Shown here: positions 1-10,978 of the stretch, piece after piece
Layout: the number at the start of each line of letters is the position of its first letter
Position numbering within the stretch: position 1 is the stretch's first letter
Source of the DNA: Chinchilla lanigera
Lineage: Eukaryota > Chordata > Mammalia > Rodentia > Chinchillidae
Length of the DNA stretch: 64,000 bases
Direction of reading: 5' to 3'
NCBI RefSeq assembly: GCF_000276665.1
Contig: NW_004955483.1
Span: 8,523,824-8,587,823 of the forward strand
Translations under genes and position numbers: made by a program
Notes under the pieces: model-generated
What the model was told of the DNA's origin: nothing
Databases searched by the model: none
The model's input: the letters and a program-made list of their open reading frames with translations, nothing else

Positions 1-393
1 TAAGGCAATCCTTTAGGAGAAGAGAAGAGACAGTGAAGTCCTAGTCAGTTACTCCCCACAGGTGGAAAACATGAATGTGGCAGCTTTGTGTCACATTTTT
101 AGATGTACTGATTATATTAGTCAAATTGGTGAAGAATCCACTGTTACTCTCTCACTTTCCCAGGTCTCTACTGACTTGTAAGATTTTGTGAGGGTCTTAG
201 TACATACAGTGCCCTGTACAGGGGAAGCGGTCTAGACAGCAACTATTATTACAGCACAAAACTTTCTTTGGTACAAATGTACACTCATACTTATATATGT
301 GGTCATTTAACATGCAAATACATACATGCAAATATGTACATACAAAACACATGCGTAAGTCTGCAGACACTAGAAATATCATGATGCACATTT

Positions 394-594
394 TTTTTTT
401 TTTTTTTTNNNNNNNNNNNNNNNNNNNNNNNNNNNNNNNNNNNNNNNNNNNNNNNNNNNNNNNNNNNNNNNNNNNNNNNNNNNNNNNNNNNNNNNNNNNN
501 NNNNNNNNGTTTTTCTCTGGTACCGGGAACCGAACTCACGACCTTGCGCTTGCCAGGCAGGCGCTTTTGCCGCTGAGCTAAATCCCCAGCCCCC
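394..594 (-). repeat. Young ID SINE, minus strand, tail interrupted by assembly gap
   Basis: The plus strand shows a poly-T run, then Ns, then the reverse complement of an ID element (GGTACCGGGAACCGAACTC ... GCTGAGCTAAATCCCCAGCCCC). It is flanked by a perfect 15-bp target-site duplication, tcatgatgcacattt, at 379-393 and 595-609. ID elements derive from tRNA-Ala and are moved by L1; the reverse complement carries the A-box-like TAGCTCAGCGG. It belongs to the variant with four As in GCGGCAAAAGCGCC. Confidence 0.95.
409..508. other. Assembly gap, exactly 100 N
   Basis: A run of 100 Ns, a conventional placeholder length, lies inside the homopolymer tail of the flanking ID SINE. True missing length is unknown but probably short, because the SINE and its target-site duplication are otherwise intact. 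Confidence 0.99.
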
Positions 595-609
595 TCATGA
601 TGCACATTT

Positions 610-1985
610 GATATGCTTTCTATTTAAAATTTTTTACAATGAGTTATAAATCCATATAGGCAATTTTTTTTCTTTTAACCTCTGTAATATTATTTTGACT
701 TGAAGAAAGTTCCAGCAAAATTTAATAAGGACTAACAGTAAATCACCTTCACCTGCAGTCCGTCTGTAAGAGAGAAGTTGAGCAGGATTGAAATACAGTA
801 CAGTGCCCATGGGTAGCTGCAAACATGTCCTTGGTTTTCATGGACCCTGGTAGAACTATGGTGGGGAACGTGAATTTCAATGGCTCTGACTCAGAGGGAA
901 GGCACAGCTTGACAGAGCCAAAGTCAGGGACTTCTCTACTCATATACTGAAAAAGAGTCAACAATACTTAAGCCAGTGGCAAGGGTGGCTAAGATGTGAT
1001 GAGTCCCCTGCTCATGGCTCTGTTTAAGCCACAGCATGCCTGTCTTTCAGCTCCCTGGCCCTCGGGGCTAGCTACCAGGTAGGTGGCAGTAGTTGCTCAT
1101 GACTGTTAGGTAGGGAGAAGGTTGGGTCCCCCACATACGGTGTTGAGCATGTGGGGTGTTCAGCTTTCATTAGGCTACTGGCTGTAGGAACACCAGGGGT
1201 GACTCGGGCCAGTTTGATTACCTCTAGAAGTGAAATGAATGAATCTGCACCTCTGCCTGCCTTTCCCTGACTTATTGTATCATCTTCAGGGGGCCCCTGA
1301 GTTTGACAGAGCCCACCTTGTGCTGGCTGAAGCATATTTTCTCTTTCATAACTGACATGGAAGGGGAAAACCCTGAACTCCTTGCATGCATGTAAGAATG
1401 TGAAAAGCCTAGTCTTCTCGGGTGTGCTAGCCCTTGGTGTGGATCACTCACACTCAAGGAGGGACAGGACAGGGACTGACAACTGGGATACAAATAAACA
1501 TGGTCTGCAAAGGTGTGTTCTGGTGAAAAGGCAGGAACCCGAGCTACGTCTAAGCTGCCCTAAATTGGCATGCATATTGCTTTCTGAAAGAAATTACTCA
1601 TGCCAGCAGAGTAGACCCAGGTTTGGTAACTCCAACTTCCTATTTCTGAAACTCATCGGTAAAAACAATGGGCTGCTTTGCACTTTGGAGACCTCTTCCG
1701 AGGCACTGACACATTCTGTGGTCTCTAGTACCATAGGGCAACATTTGGAATCCTCCAGTTGAGCACAATGGTCTCAGTACAGTTCTCTGGGTGCACAAAG
1801 TCTGTCACTGAGCACATTACTGTGATCAAAGTCGAGGGTGCAGATTGATCCTAGGAGGAAAGGGGCCCACAGCGGAGCCTGGAATTAATAAACAGTTACG
1901 TCTGCTAACGTCACTGTTCCCCAAATCTGCAAGATCTGTTTTGCTAAGGTAGAGTAAAAAAAAAAAAAAATCTATGGTTGTTTTT
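610..1985. other. Intronic sequence, nothing recognised
   Basis: No exon with splice sites, no SINE, LTR or L1 signature seen. Short open frames here have no recognisable protein content. A 15-bp A run near 1956-1970 precedes the L1 fragment. Confidence 0.6.
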
Positions 1986-1989
1986 GCTT

Positions 1990-2600
1990 TTGTTTTTAAA
2001 AATGTAATAAAAATAGCTTTATTAAGATATAGTTCATATTCCATATAATTCACACACGGAGAATGTACCGTGTAATAACTTAGCTCGAGTTGAGCAATCA
2101 TCACCAAAATTGATTTAGAATATTTTAATCCCCCCAAAGAAACCTGACATCCATTTGTAGTTATTCTCAAAATCCCTAAACTTCTCCAACCCTAAGCAAC
2201 TGTGAATTACTTTCTGTGTCTACAAATTTGCCTATTCTGAATTTTATATAAATGGAGTCATATAAACATACAATATGTAATTGTTTTCATGTGTCTGGCT
2301 TTTTTTGCTTAGCATAATATTTTCAAGGTTCATTCATAATGCGACCTACATCAATACCTTGCTTTTAATGCCCAAATAATATTCCACTGTATGGATATAC
2401 CACATTTTATTTATCCACTTGTCAGTTGATGGACATGTGGGTTATTCCCCATGTTTTGGCTATTACAAATAATGCTGTTGTGACTATTAATGTATAAGCT
2501 TTTGGATGCACATCTGTTTTCATTTATTTTATATATACATATATATCTGGGAGGTGAACTGCATGGTATGGTTGTTTTATAGTAAAAAATGTTGGTAGGT
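1990..2600 (-). mobile_element. L1 LINE 3' fragment, minus strand
   Basis: The plus strand reads as the reverse complement of the end of L1 ORF2 and its 3' UTR: 'gctttattaagatatagttc', 'ataatattccactgtatgga' and 'gatggacatgtgggtt' are typical antisense L1 3' phrases. It is heavily diverged, 5'-truncated and has no coding capacity. Confidence 0.85.
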
Positions 2601-4034
2601 ATTTCTTTTTTAATTTTATGAAAAAAGAAAATTTCATAGCTAAATAATAAGAGAATAATAATAATAATACACTGTGTATTATCTTCAAAGTAGTTACTCT
2701 GAGTATAAGATAATGATAAAAAAGATTTATCTTTTACAAAGAAGAAACAGATACTAGCACGAAGTTTTATTTTCATTGAACTAGATATTTCTTAAAATAA
2801 GTGATATAAGTATGGGTATTCTTTGCATGTTGATTTTTTATAAAGTATGTATTTTGTTAAATTTTCTTTGGTACCTCAAAATTTATTAAAATAAAAAAAT
2901 AAAAAGGAAAGATTGGTACAAATTTCAAATATGTACCATTGGTCAACAACCTGAAAATATGGCAGATATTTATAAATAATGTATTTTTGTATATTTGATT
3001 TAGAATTTGTCTTATATTGTTGTCAGTCCTTGTCTTCTGGTTATTTTCAGGTCTGTGTTAGTAAAATAAAGGTGATAATCCAGACAATTCAGGCCCTCAG
3101 ATCTCATTCCATCTGAACAGTCAGGAGCTGGTGAGCAGCCACTGTCCCCCGCAGCTACTGTATTTATTGACGGGTGTCACCTCTGTTGCTACCACCCAAG
3201 GGTTCAGATGGGGATCCACTCTTGAGTGCACAGGGAGGGGAAAGGGAACACTTCTGTTTTTATTTTTGCCCCAACTCTTCCCCTGGTTACTAGGCAACAG
3301 CCCCAGCACCTTTCACCAGCTGTTTACAAGGCGAAGCATGACCTTATCAGAGGGAGTGGAATCTCATGACACTCCTTAAATAGCTCAGGAGACATTTTCC
3401 TGGATGTCTCTTTATTTCTGGCGTGGCTCCGTTTGGTCTTCTTTTCTATTCTAACCTCAGCTGAAGCCTCTCTAGGATCTATTATTTTTGCTGCAGGATG
3501 CAAGGTCTTTTCACGCTGGGTCTCCAGAGAAGCCCCACCGTCCAGACGCACCTGTGCTTTTCACAGTCCGTAAAGGGCTGCTGTTCTCCCGGATGTCCCT
3601 CCGTCCGCTCCAATCGGACTCCATCTGAACGCCATCGGGTTTCCCTCCTGCTACCTGCATTACCGTCTCACCTCACCCCTGTTCTTGATTTTCACTTTGT
3701 TTCCTGATTCCCCCTTCTTCTACCTGTTCACTCATCAACCTACTTTAATCAATGCAAAGGCTCTGTGGCCACAAGGAGCCAGTCCTCCAGACATAAAGTA
3801 GTAACATACATTCAAATGAGTCATGACGAGAGGACTGAGGCACACTTCCTAAAACCCACATATTATCTGGATGATTGATTCCATTTTCCATTTGGCTTTC
3901 TCTGCAAAGATGAAATTTTTCTTTAAAGTTTACAGTACATAAAGAGCCATGGAAAGAGATCAGGAATTAACTAAGTTTTAGGAACAAATGTCTAAAAAGT
4001 GATCAATGCAAATCCGGTAGGAGAAGGTACGTAC
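2601..4034. other. Intronic sequence, nothing recognised
   Basis: AT-rich to about 3050, then more balanced. No splice-flanked exon or repeat signature could be identified. The part at 3400-3700 has several CpGs, but no supported promoter feature. Confidence 0.5.
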
Positions 4035-4120
4035 CTGTGTTTGTAGTCCTTCAACACCCTGTTAGTGTAAAAGGTGGCGGCATCATTCATCTCCTTGACA
4101 TAAGGACCAGGTTTGGGGGA
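4035..4120 (-). CDS. CAP2: CAP2 coding exon, end of the N-terminal helical domain segment
   Basis: On the minus strand an acceptor (gttttctcag) precedes an 86-base open exon that ends at donor CACAG|gtacgt. It reads [20 protein letters not shown] followed by RVLKDYKH and the first two bases (AG) of a serine codon. This is the [14 protein letters not shown] block conserved in cyclase-associated proteins. ATFYTN and KDYKH(S) match the CAP2 paralogue rather than CAP1 (AMFYTN, KEYKDVD) as I remember them. CAP proteins bind cofilin-bound actin through this helical folded domain and promote actin turnover and nucleotide exchange. Entry phase is 0, continuous with the exon at 4433-4576. No frameshift or stop is present. 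Confidence 0.96.
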
Positions 4121-4432
4121 CTGAGAAAACAGGACCATCACCCAAGCATAGGAGGAAAAAGAAAAAAAGATAAGCGAGAAGAAGAAAAGCAAGGGAGTAT
4201 GGTTGGAAGCTGGAGGCAAATTGTGCTCTGGAAAGGTTGTCAAACACGCTCTGTTTCTCAGAATAGAAAGCAGCACATTTTAAACAGAGCAAGAAAAGGC
4301 TGATCTTTCAGCTTAAGACAACCTTCCTTTCATGCAGCAGATGGTGGACAAAGGGGTGTGGAGGGGAGGCGATGTCTCCTGAGCACGAAAACATGTGACC
4401 AGGTGACGGGACCCCGGGGCACCCAGACTCAC
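4121..4432 (-). other. CAP2: Short CAP2 intron (312 bp)
   Basis: Bounded in transcript sense by donor gtgagtct after the exon at 4433-4576 and acceptor gttttctcag before the exon at 4035-4120. It contains a purine-rich stretch on the plus strand (about 4150-4200), which is polypyrimidine on the transcript strand close to the acceptor. No repeat is recognised. Confidence 0.93.
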
Positions 4433-4576
4433 CACGGCTATCCATCCCAGGGCCGGGATGCTTTCGCTGACGGCCGAGAGATGGTTAAACATGTTACTCC
4501 CCCGGTTTCTCTCTCTGAAGGTTTGGATTTCCTGAATCTTTTCCGAGATGGGTTTCAGAAGCGCAGCCACTTCGTT
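4433..4576 (-). CDS. CAP2: CAP2 coding exon, core of the helical folded domain
   Basis: The minus-strand exon is 144 bases (48 codons, phase 0 at both ends), between acceptor tttgcttacag and donor gtgagtct. It encodes [20 protein letters not shown], then [18 protein letters not shown], then [27 protein letters not shown] and ALGW are signature stretches of the cyclase-associated protein N-terminal domain. [10 protein letters not shown] and PALGWIAV fit CAP2, whereas CAP1 has REKNRGSKLF and QALGWVAM. The domain is an alpha-helical bundle that binds cofilin-actin in the cytoplasm. The exon joins in frame to 44537-44614 upstream and 4035-4120 downstream. All sense codons are intact, so this is a live gene and not a processed copy. 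Confidence 0.97.
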
Positions 4577-5840
4577 CTGTAAGCAAACATCGGGAGCCGT
4601 TACGAGAGACAAACAGAGGCATGGCACGTTCACCTGCGGAGCTGAAGCTGGGCATCCAGGGCCCTGAGGGAAATAGGGGACCATCCTTCAGAATAGAATG
4701 GAGTTTTCTTTGCTGTGGTCAGTCAGCCCTTCACGCCCATAGGTTCTGTGTGTTGGTTTAACAAACTGCATGAAAAATAGTTCTTAAACACATTGTGTCC
4801 ATACTGCATGTCTACAGACTTTTTTCTTATTATTCCATAAACGGTACAGTGTGACAACTATTTGCCCAGCATTTGCACTGTATTAGGTATTGTAAGTAAT
4901 CTAGAGATGATCTGAAGTATGCATAAAGAAGCAGGCAGGCAAAGCCAAAGTCATTTTGAGCGAAGGACTTAAGCGTCTGTGCATTTCGGTGTCCGTGGGA
5001 GGTCCTAGAACTAACCTCCCTCACATCCGGAGGGACAGCTGGACTGTATTTTTATTCTCTGCAATATGAAAATTGCAGACATTTTTAACATGAATAAGGC
5101 TGTCTTCTAAGACGTGGAAAACCCCAGCAGTAAGATACGGCCCCTGTTTTGGAGACAGCTGCAGGGAACACAGTAAAAGCAGCGTGGATGTGCTGCATTT
5201 TCAAGTGAATAGGTCAATCACATACTGCAATAACATAGATGTTAAATCAGGGCAAGAGGTTCCTAAAAGGACGACTTACTATTCCTGTGGGAAAAGGGTG
5301 TGGGGGAGGATCCCAGATTTGACAGTAGAAGTTTTCATAGTTCATGTGCAAACAAGGAAGTTGTTCCCGATGCTCTTTTAAAGCAAATGTGATGGCTTCC
5401 CATTTATTGTGACTTTCGTCTGGCTTGGCTATCGACATCACCTCCAGGCCACTGGGCCTGTGACTACTGGTCACACTCACTTCTGATGAATTCAACAGCT
5501 GACTTCTCTAGTTATATAAAAAACGCCTTTCAAAATTATGTGTTAAGCAGTATCACAGAGACATTGCAGCTATTTTAAACATCTCTTCCATGCCGGAGGC
5601 ATTTGCTGCTTCTTTTAAGCCTTGAAGAGCGGAGAGAAAGTTGTTTATCTGTGTGTCTATGTGTTTGTGTGTGCATGATGTGCTCCAAAGAATTAGCAAA
5701 CGTCCTAAGCTTCCCAGTTTTGTAAGAGCAGCTAAAAAGCTTTAAGCAGTATTTTACTAAATCTTGTTTAGAGGAAGTAAGATGGAAAAGCTCCTTACAG
5801 CTCTTTCATTTCTTCAACCAAGATTTCAAGGCAATGGTTT
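4577..5840. other. Intronic sequence, nothing recognised
   Basis: No repeat consensus or splice-flanked coding segment was recognised on either strand. A short GT-rich run occurs around 5650-5680. Confidence 0.5.
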
Positions 5841-5844
5841 CTAA

Positions 5845-5960
5845 TCTTGGCTACATATTGGAGCTACCTAGGGGCCTGTAAAAGATACAAAGGCCTGGAT
5901 TCCGTCTGTCACTAGAGATTGTGATTCAACTGGTCGAGGAGGCCTGGACAAGAGTGGGAA
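5845..5960 (+). repeat. MER5-like hAT (Charlie) relic
   Basis: Reads like a diverged MER5 non-autonomous hAT element: 'ttggctacatattggagcta' followed by 'gatacaaaggcctggattcc' and 'gtgattcaactggtc', matching the TTGGCTGCACATTAGAATCACC ... ATACCGATGCC ... ATTAAATCAG layout. Boundaries are approximate. Confidence 0.6.
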
Positions 5961-6144
5961 GACTGGAAAACACCTCGGGGGAGTTTATAATCACTGTTAT
6001 CATGGTAGCTTCTCCCTAAGGTATGGTCATTTCTGCCGAGGATAAAAAACTGTAAGGGAAGAAATTATGTTCAGCGGTGGTAGCTTCCACATTTGACTTT
6101 TCTTAAACCCTTTACTGGTCCTCCCTAAATGTAAACACTGTGTG

Positions 6145-6360
6145 TAAGGGCTTGGGAATTAGAACAACTTTAGTCCAAATCTCAGCCCTGCCACTTACTT
6201 CCTGTGGGGTCTTCAACACATTACTTGATCTGGTCCTGGGTTTGTCTGTACACAAATCAGACATCACAATATACACAAACTATAGGCTACAGGAGACACT
6301 AGATTGCAAACCTCTAGCACGCAGGAGGTACACAATAAACGTGATTATTACTACTATGAT
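6145..6360 (+). repeat. MIR SINE relic
   Basis: Shows the MIR order: 'cttgggaattagaacaact', 'cagccctgccacttacttcc', then a 3' part ending 'cacgcaggaggtacacaata' (the GTAGGTGCTCAATAAA-like end). An ancient CORE-SINE, heavily diverged. Confidence 0.7.
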
Positions 6361-6719
6361 ACAATTAGCTCACACTGGAGCTAAAAAGGATGTTGTACCC
6401 AGTAGCATGCACTAATCATGTGCTATAAATAAATGACTGTATTTCAGACAAGAGAGGCTCCAAACATACAGGCTAAAAGGATTTTAGGGTCACAGGAGTC
6501 TAAACTGGGTCACCTACTTTGGCCTTTTGACAGACGCGATGGGGTAGGTCATAATTATTATTTAAAAATAATCAAATCTACTAGAACAGAATAGAAAGTA
6601 CTGGAGAGTGCTAACATGTAGGGAAGGTAGGCACTGGAGGAAACACTAGTTTCAGTTATGCACTCAATGGCTATGTACTGGATTCCAAAGTAAAATGTAT
6701 TGATTGTAAATCCCAGCCC

Positions 6720-6850
6720 AAAAGTTTGAGAAACATAGATCTAATCCAATTCTCTCATTTTACATATGTGGGGGTTGGTTAATTTACTAAGTGAAGATCA
6801 TTTAGCAAGCGTTAGCAGAGCTGGAGCTAGCACCTAGGACTTCTGGAAAG
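6720..6850 (-). repeat. MIR SINE fragment
   Basis: The antisense MIR middle is recognisable: 'ctctcattttacatatgtgg' resembles the TCCCATTTTACAGATGAGG block, and 'cagagctggagctagcacct' the AGCTGGGATTTGAACCC block. Confidence 0.6.
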
Positions 6851-6934
6851 GCCCGAAAATTCTCAATATAGTACTGGGTACAGATACAAATATGTTAGCT
6901 GCCAATCCAAGTAGGAAAAGGTATTATGAAGAGA

Positions 6935-7135
6935 CAAATAGCTCAGGTTCTAGAATGAGATTGCTTGGGTTCAAGTCCTTGTTTTCAGTGTGTTAAGCTC
7001 TGTGTCTTCACCAAACTTGGCCCGTATTTCATTATCTCATCTACAAAAGATAAAGTGGACACTGGCACCCACATCATAGGAATGTTATGAGGCAGAATTG
7101 AGAATTCTCTGTGGAATTTTTAATGTTCTCATATT
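6935..7135 (+). repeat. MIR SINE relic
   Basis: 'ctagaatgagattgcttggg' then 'ttcaagtccttg' and 'catcataggaatgttatgag' follow the MIR consensus order (TTGGATTCAAATCC ... GGTTGTTGTGAGG). Confidence 0.65.
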
Positions 7136-7266
7136 GAAGTTTGCTGCAGAAACTAACCAGTTCTTGTGGGAAATTCAGGAACACTCTTTTTTCCCTTTCT
7201 TTTTCCCTTCTTATCATTATAAAGCAAAGGTGTTATAGATTTGGCATGGAGATCCTGAATCACAAT

Positions 7267-8014
7267 TGTAATATGCTGAATTGTGCTCTCTCAGATTCAT
7301 ATGCTGAAGCCCTTACACTCCCCGTACCTCAGAATGTAATCACACAGTATTTGAAGATCTAAGTTAAAATGAGGTCAGTATAGTAGGCTTTAATCCAGTA
7401 AAACTGGTGTCCTTGTAAGACAATGTATCTGCTGGCTTTCTCACCACTGGGAAAGAATATCCAACACCTGCAGCTTCAAGGGGGAGAGGTTTATTCTGGC
7501 TCATGGTTTCAGTGGTTCAGTCTATGGCTGGGTGATTCGAAGGCGGGAATATCATGGCAGAAGGGCATGGCAGAGCGGAGCTGCTCTCATCATGCTGGGA
7601 AGCAGAGCACAGAGGAAGAGCACCAGAAGAGATATACCGCCAAAGGCATAGCCCCAGTGACCCACCTCCACCTGGGCTCCATTTCCCAACAGCTCATTCA
7701 GGTATAAATATTAGTAGATTAATCCACTGATGCTCCAACCATCCTCTCGGGAACCTCTAATCCAGTCAAGTTGACATTAAGTTCACCTGGCACAGATGGG
7801 GAGTCTGGACATGGAAATCTCTAGAGGGAAGGTGATGTGAGGACACAGAGAGAAGATGGCCAATTCCAAGCCATGGAGGGGACCTCACTGGAAACCAACC
7901 CTGCTGGTACCTTGATGTTAAGTTTCTTGACTCCAGAACTGTGAAAGAATAAAGTTCTGTTGTTTAAGCCACTTGATCTGTGGCACTGTTATAATAACCC
8001 TAGAAAACTAATAT
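7267..8014 (+). mobile_element. MLT1-type MaLR LTR, split by a younger LTR
   Basis: The 5' part (7267-7423) has 'gctgaattgtgctctctcag', 'attcatatgctgaagccctt' and 'acctcagaatgtaatcacac'. The 3' part (about 7797-8014) has 'gaggacacagagagaagatg', 'agaactgtgaaagaataaag' and 'gttgtttaagccacttgatc', ending 'aactaatatg'. This is the MLT1A layout. The two parts join logically at GTCCTTGTAAGA / GGGGAGTCTGGACA, and 7424-7796 is an insertion. Confidence 0.85.
7424..7796 (-). mobile_element. Rodent MaLR-like LTR inserted in MLT1 LTR
   Basis: Antisense LTR with the phrases shared by other LTRs in this window: 'aatatccaacacctgcagct', 'gagaggtttattctggctca', 'gttcagtctatggctg' and 'tggcagaagggcatggcaga'. 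It interrupts an older MLT1 LTR, giving relative ages. A clean 5-bp duplication could not be assigned. Confidence 0.75.
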
Positions 8015-10200
8015 GGGATCTAATGGCAGTTCAGGGAAGGGAAGGGAATACCCTCATCTCCTTCCTACCAAATGATCAACAATAAACCAAAGCACCTCAA
8101 AATACTCCAGACCCAAACATGGGTTCACGAATGGCTGCCAAAATCAGTTTTAAATATTCTCCCTGGAATTTCAATCTCTTAGAAAGCAAACATATCCCCC
8201 TTCCAGAGATTATTCTTCAGGCCCAATTCAATACCTCATCAAAGGCATAGATTGGTTTCTGCAGAAGGCCGCTGATTTTCAATTATGGCAGAACTACTAA
8301 AAAGCATTCTAGTCATCTCCAACAATTTGCTAAATCATATTTTTTTTGATGCTGTCCAATCTTTGACAAAGGCCAGCATATCTGAATTGTTGGTGATGCC
8401 TGGCCTACTGCCCCAAGGGGAAAAAGAACCAGGAACTGTGTATTTACAATGTTAGAGAGATTTATTAAGGCCATCTTTGTTTATCTCTGACTTCCCAAGA
8501 ACAAACTCTAAAGTCTGAGGAGACACAGTATTTTGGAAAACATTTCATATTGGTTATCTGATGAAAGCATCATAAAGATTGAGAAAGTTTCCTTTAGCTT
8601 TAGTTTGGCAACTGTGAAGAACTGTCATCATAAAAAAAAGAGAAAGAAAGCAATGCTAAAAGATCTAAGTATAACAGTTACTTGCCCAGTGCTAATAAAC
8701 AATACAGCTTTTATTCGGAGCCAACAGAGTTCGCATGTGCTTAAAGTAGTCTTCTCCAGTTAATCCTGAACCTTTACAGCTGTAATCAAAAATAGGAGAG
8801 AACACGAATGGTGAATGGTGGCACTTCCATCAAGCCCCGTTACGTGGGATGTCGGGGGAAAAGCCAACGCAGGAGGCTGTTAGTTAGACATCCTTCCACC
8901 TGGTGAGTATTAAGCATCTATTAGGCATACTCAACAAGTACAGGTTGAAATGCACTGATGTCAACTAAAATTGCAAAAGCCCTTTGCACTACAGCAGGAG
9001 AAAATTTAAGAGGTGTCCTGTTTTTGTATTTTTCAATAGGGTGCATTGACAGAGGCCTCTACATACAGCTAGCAGATAGTGTGCTTTGGAGTGACTTTAA
9101 GTCGCTCAAGTTTACAAAGGTGTCATTCAGGGTATTTTCTTTTTTGAGGTTTCAGTCAGGTTTCTGAGACACTTCTTGAAAAAAAAAAAAAGACACTTTC
9201 ACAGTTCATGTGAAGATGAGCTGAAAATCTCTCCTCCCTTTCCCCCAAAATTTGATGGCTTTTACAGAAAGTGAGAATTGTTCAGAGGTGATGTGTCTAT
9301 GAGGTACACATTCTCAGCAAATGTTCCCAAAGGTGACCTTAGCCAGAGGGGACTGTACTTTGGAGAGTATTTTAGGATTCCATGTCTTTATGACCCCAGC
9401 TTCTGCTTTAAACTTGAAGAATTGAGTCCATTATCAGCTACATCTCCATTTAGCTCCAGAAGTAATGGAATTGTTTTGCAGAAAGTAAAATAAAAGAGTT
9501 TTATCAGCAAGCTTTGTAGAAACTTTACCCAAAAAGGAAAGCCAATTTGCCACTCATGCTGTTTTGTAAGAGATGGAACAAACTCTGGAGTCTGACCTTA
9601 AAGATGTGTTACTGAATAAAGTGAAATTGGCCTGTTATTTCTGTAACCCAGGGCTCTTATGTAGTTCTGTGTCAGGTAGAAAATAGCTCAATTATTTGTT
9701 TTTCAAATTTCTCTGACTATAAAATTAATATATATTCTTTGGGAAGCACTGAAAGACACAGATGGGGAAATGCAAGTAAATTAAAAGCATTTTGAATTCT
9801 ACAACACGGTGACAAACACTGTTGATGTATTGTAGCTATTTTCAAAATTTGTATTTCAAAATATTGTATTTCAAAATACAATAATTGTGATCTTTTAAAG
9901 CAATGGCTATTCAACACATAGAGTCACTCTAAGAGTTGAATTCAAGCAGTTCAACTCAAACAAGCAGGACACAAATAAAATCCCATCCATATAATCTTGG
10001 TGGGTATGGTGAGAATACTATCATTTTACAGAGGACATTTTAAGACAAATGAATTGCTATTATAATTTAGCCACTGAATTAAAATTTGGATCTACCTTCG
10101 TTTCAGATTCGAAGAAAGCTCATATCAAGCAATATTTCTTAGCAAACCATACTATGAAATATCAATCATTATTACTTTGGGTTGTATGGGATTTTTGTTT
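8015..10200. other. Intronic sequence, mostly unassigned
   Basis: No exon or young repeat. About 9690-9850 ('ctctgactataaaattaata', 'gatggggaaatgcaagtaaa') and 58225-58430 look like the same kind of ancient interspersed repeat, but I cannot name it. Confidence 0.4.
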
Positions 10201-10243
<43 letters not shown>

Positions 10244-10312
10244 GTGGTGCTGGAATTTAACCAAGGGCCTTATGTATTTTAGGCAGGTGCTGTACCACTG
10301 AATTCTATTCCC
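10201..10312 (-). repeat. Old ID-like SINE with long poly-T (tail) on plus strand
   Basis: A T run of about 40 bases is followed by 'ggtggtgctggaatttaacc', 'aagggccttatg' and 'taccactgaattctattccc', the degenerate reverse complement of an ID/tRNA-like unit. Much more diverged than the young IDs. Confidence 0.75.
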
Positions 10313-10662
10313 AGGCCTGGATTATGGCTTTTTTGTGTAAAATTTGACCAGTTGATTCCATTCAGATGCATGTAGGTGTGGGTGAGTGTGCAGGATATAA
10401 AGTATTTGAAAAAATACATATTAAAGTGTTAACACAGAGTTTTAACTTAATTTTATGGTCTAAATTTTCATATAATTAATTTAATTAAATTTAATTAATT
10501 TAATGCCTAATTAATAGTAAAATAACATCCTTAACATCCTTAGAGGTAGAAAAAATTTCAAGTAAGTGCTATTAAATTTGCACATATCAAAAAGAACTAA
10601 GCCTCCTTCTTCCAATCAGGAAAGTAACTTCAGAAAAACATGTTCAGAAATTGTCAAAAAGG

Positions 10663-10760
10663 GGGCTGGGGATTTAGCTCAGCGGCAAAGCGCCTGCCTG
10701 GCAAGTGCAAGGTCGTGAGTTCAGTTCCCGGTACCAGAGAAAAACAAAAACAAAAACAAA
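10663..10760 (+). repeat. Young ID SINE, plus strand
   Basis: Begins GGGGCTGGGGATTTAGCTCA and ends GTTCCCGGTACCAGAGAAAA with a CAAAAA-rich tail. It is flanked by an 18-bp duplication, cagaaattgtcaaaaagg, at 10645-10662 and 10761-10778. It landed immediately at the 5' end of a B1 element, whose first GGs belong to the duplicated target. It carries the three-A variant GCGGCAAAGCGCC. Confidence 0.96.
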
Positions 10761-10776
10761 CAGAAATTGTCAAAAA

Positions 10777-10885
10777 GGCCAGATGTAGCGGTACATGCCT
10801 GTAATGTCACACTTGGAAGGCTGAGGCAAGAGGATTGCTGCAAATTCAAGGCTGGCCTGAATTACAGAGTGAGACCTTACCTCAG
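10777..10885 (+). repeat. B1 SINE
   Basis: 7SL-derived B1 features: 'ggccagatgtagcggtacat', 'gcctgtaatgtcacacttgg', 'aggctgaggcaagaggattg' and 'ggcctgaattacagagtgag', followed by an expanded GAAA tail. Confidence 0.9.
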
Positions 10886-10940
<55 letters not shown>

Positions 10941-10942
10941 AA
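10886..10942 (+). repeat. (GAAA)n microsatellite
   Basis: About 13 uninterrupted GAAA units, grown from the A-rich tail of the preceding B1. Confidence 0.95.
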
Positions 10943-10978
10943 AAAAAAATTGCCAGAATTAATTATCCAGATGAAGAG

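Larger units (their letters stand above)
1..4034 (-). other. CAP2: CAP2 intron, 3' side of the last visible exon (partial)
   Basis: In transcript orientation this is the start of the intron that follows the exon at 4035-4120. Its donor (gtacgt after CACAG) is at the 4034/4035 boundary. The next exon, expected to continue with a D-LRHVDW-like segment, is not visible on the minus strand, so it lies left of position 1. The interval holds a young ID with an assembly gap (379-609) and an L1 3' end (about 1990-2600). I recognise nothing in 610-1985 or 2600-4034; 2600-3000 is AT-rich. Confidence 0.85.

Noticed and set aside
10672..10740. tRNA-like segment
   Set aside because: The tRNA-Ala resemblance is that of an ID SINE with an A tail and target duplication, not a functional tRNA gene. 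The same holds for the other ID copies.
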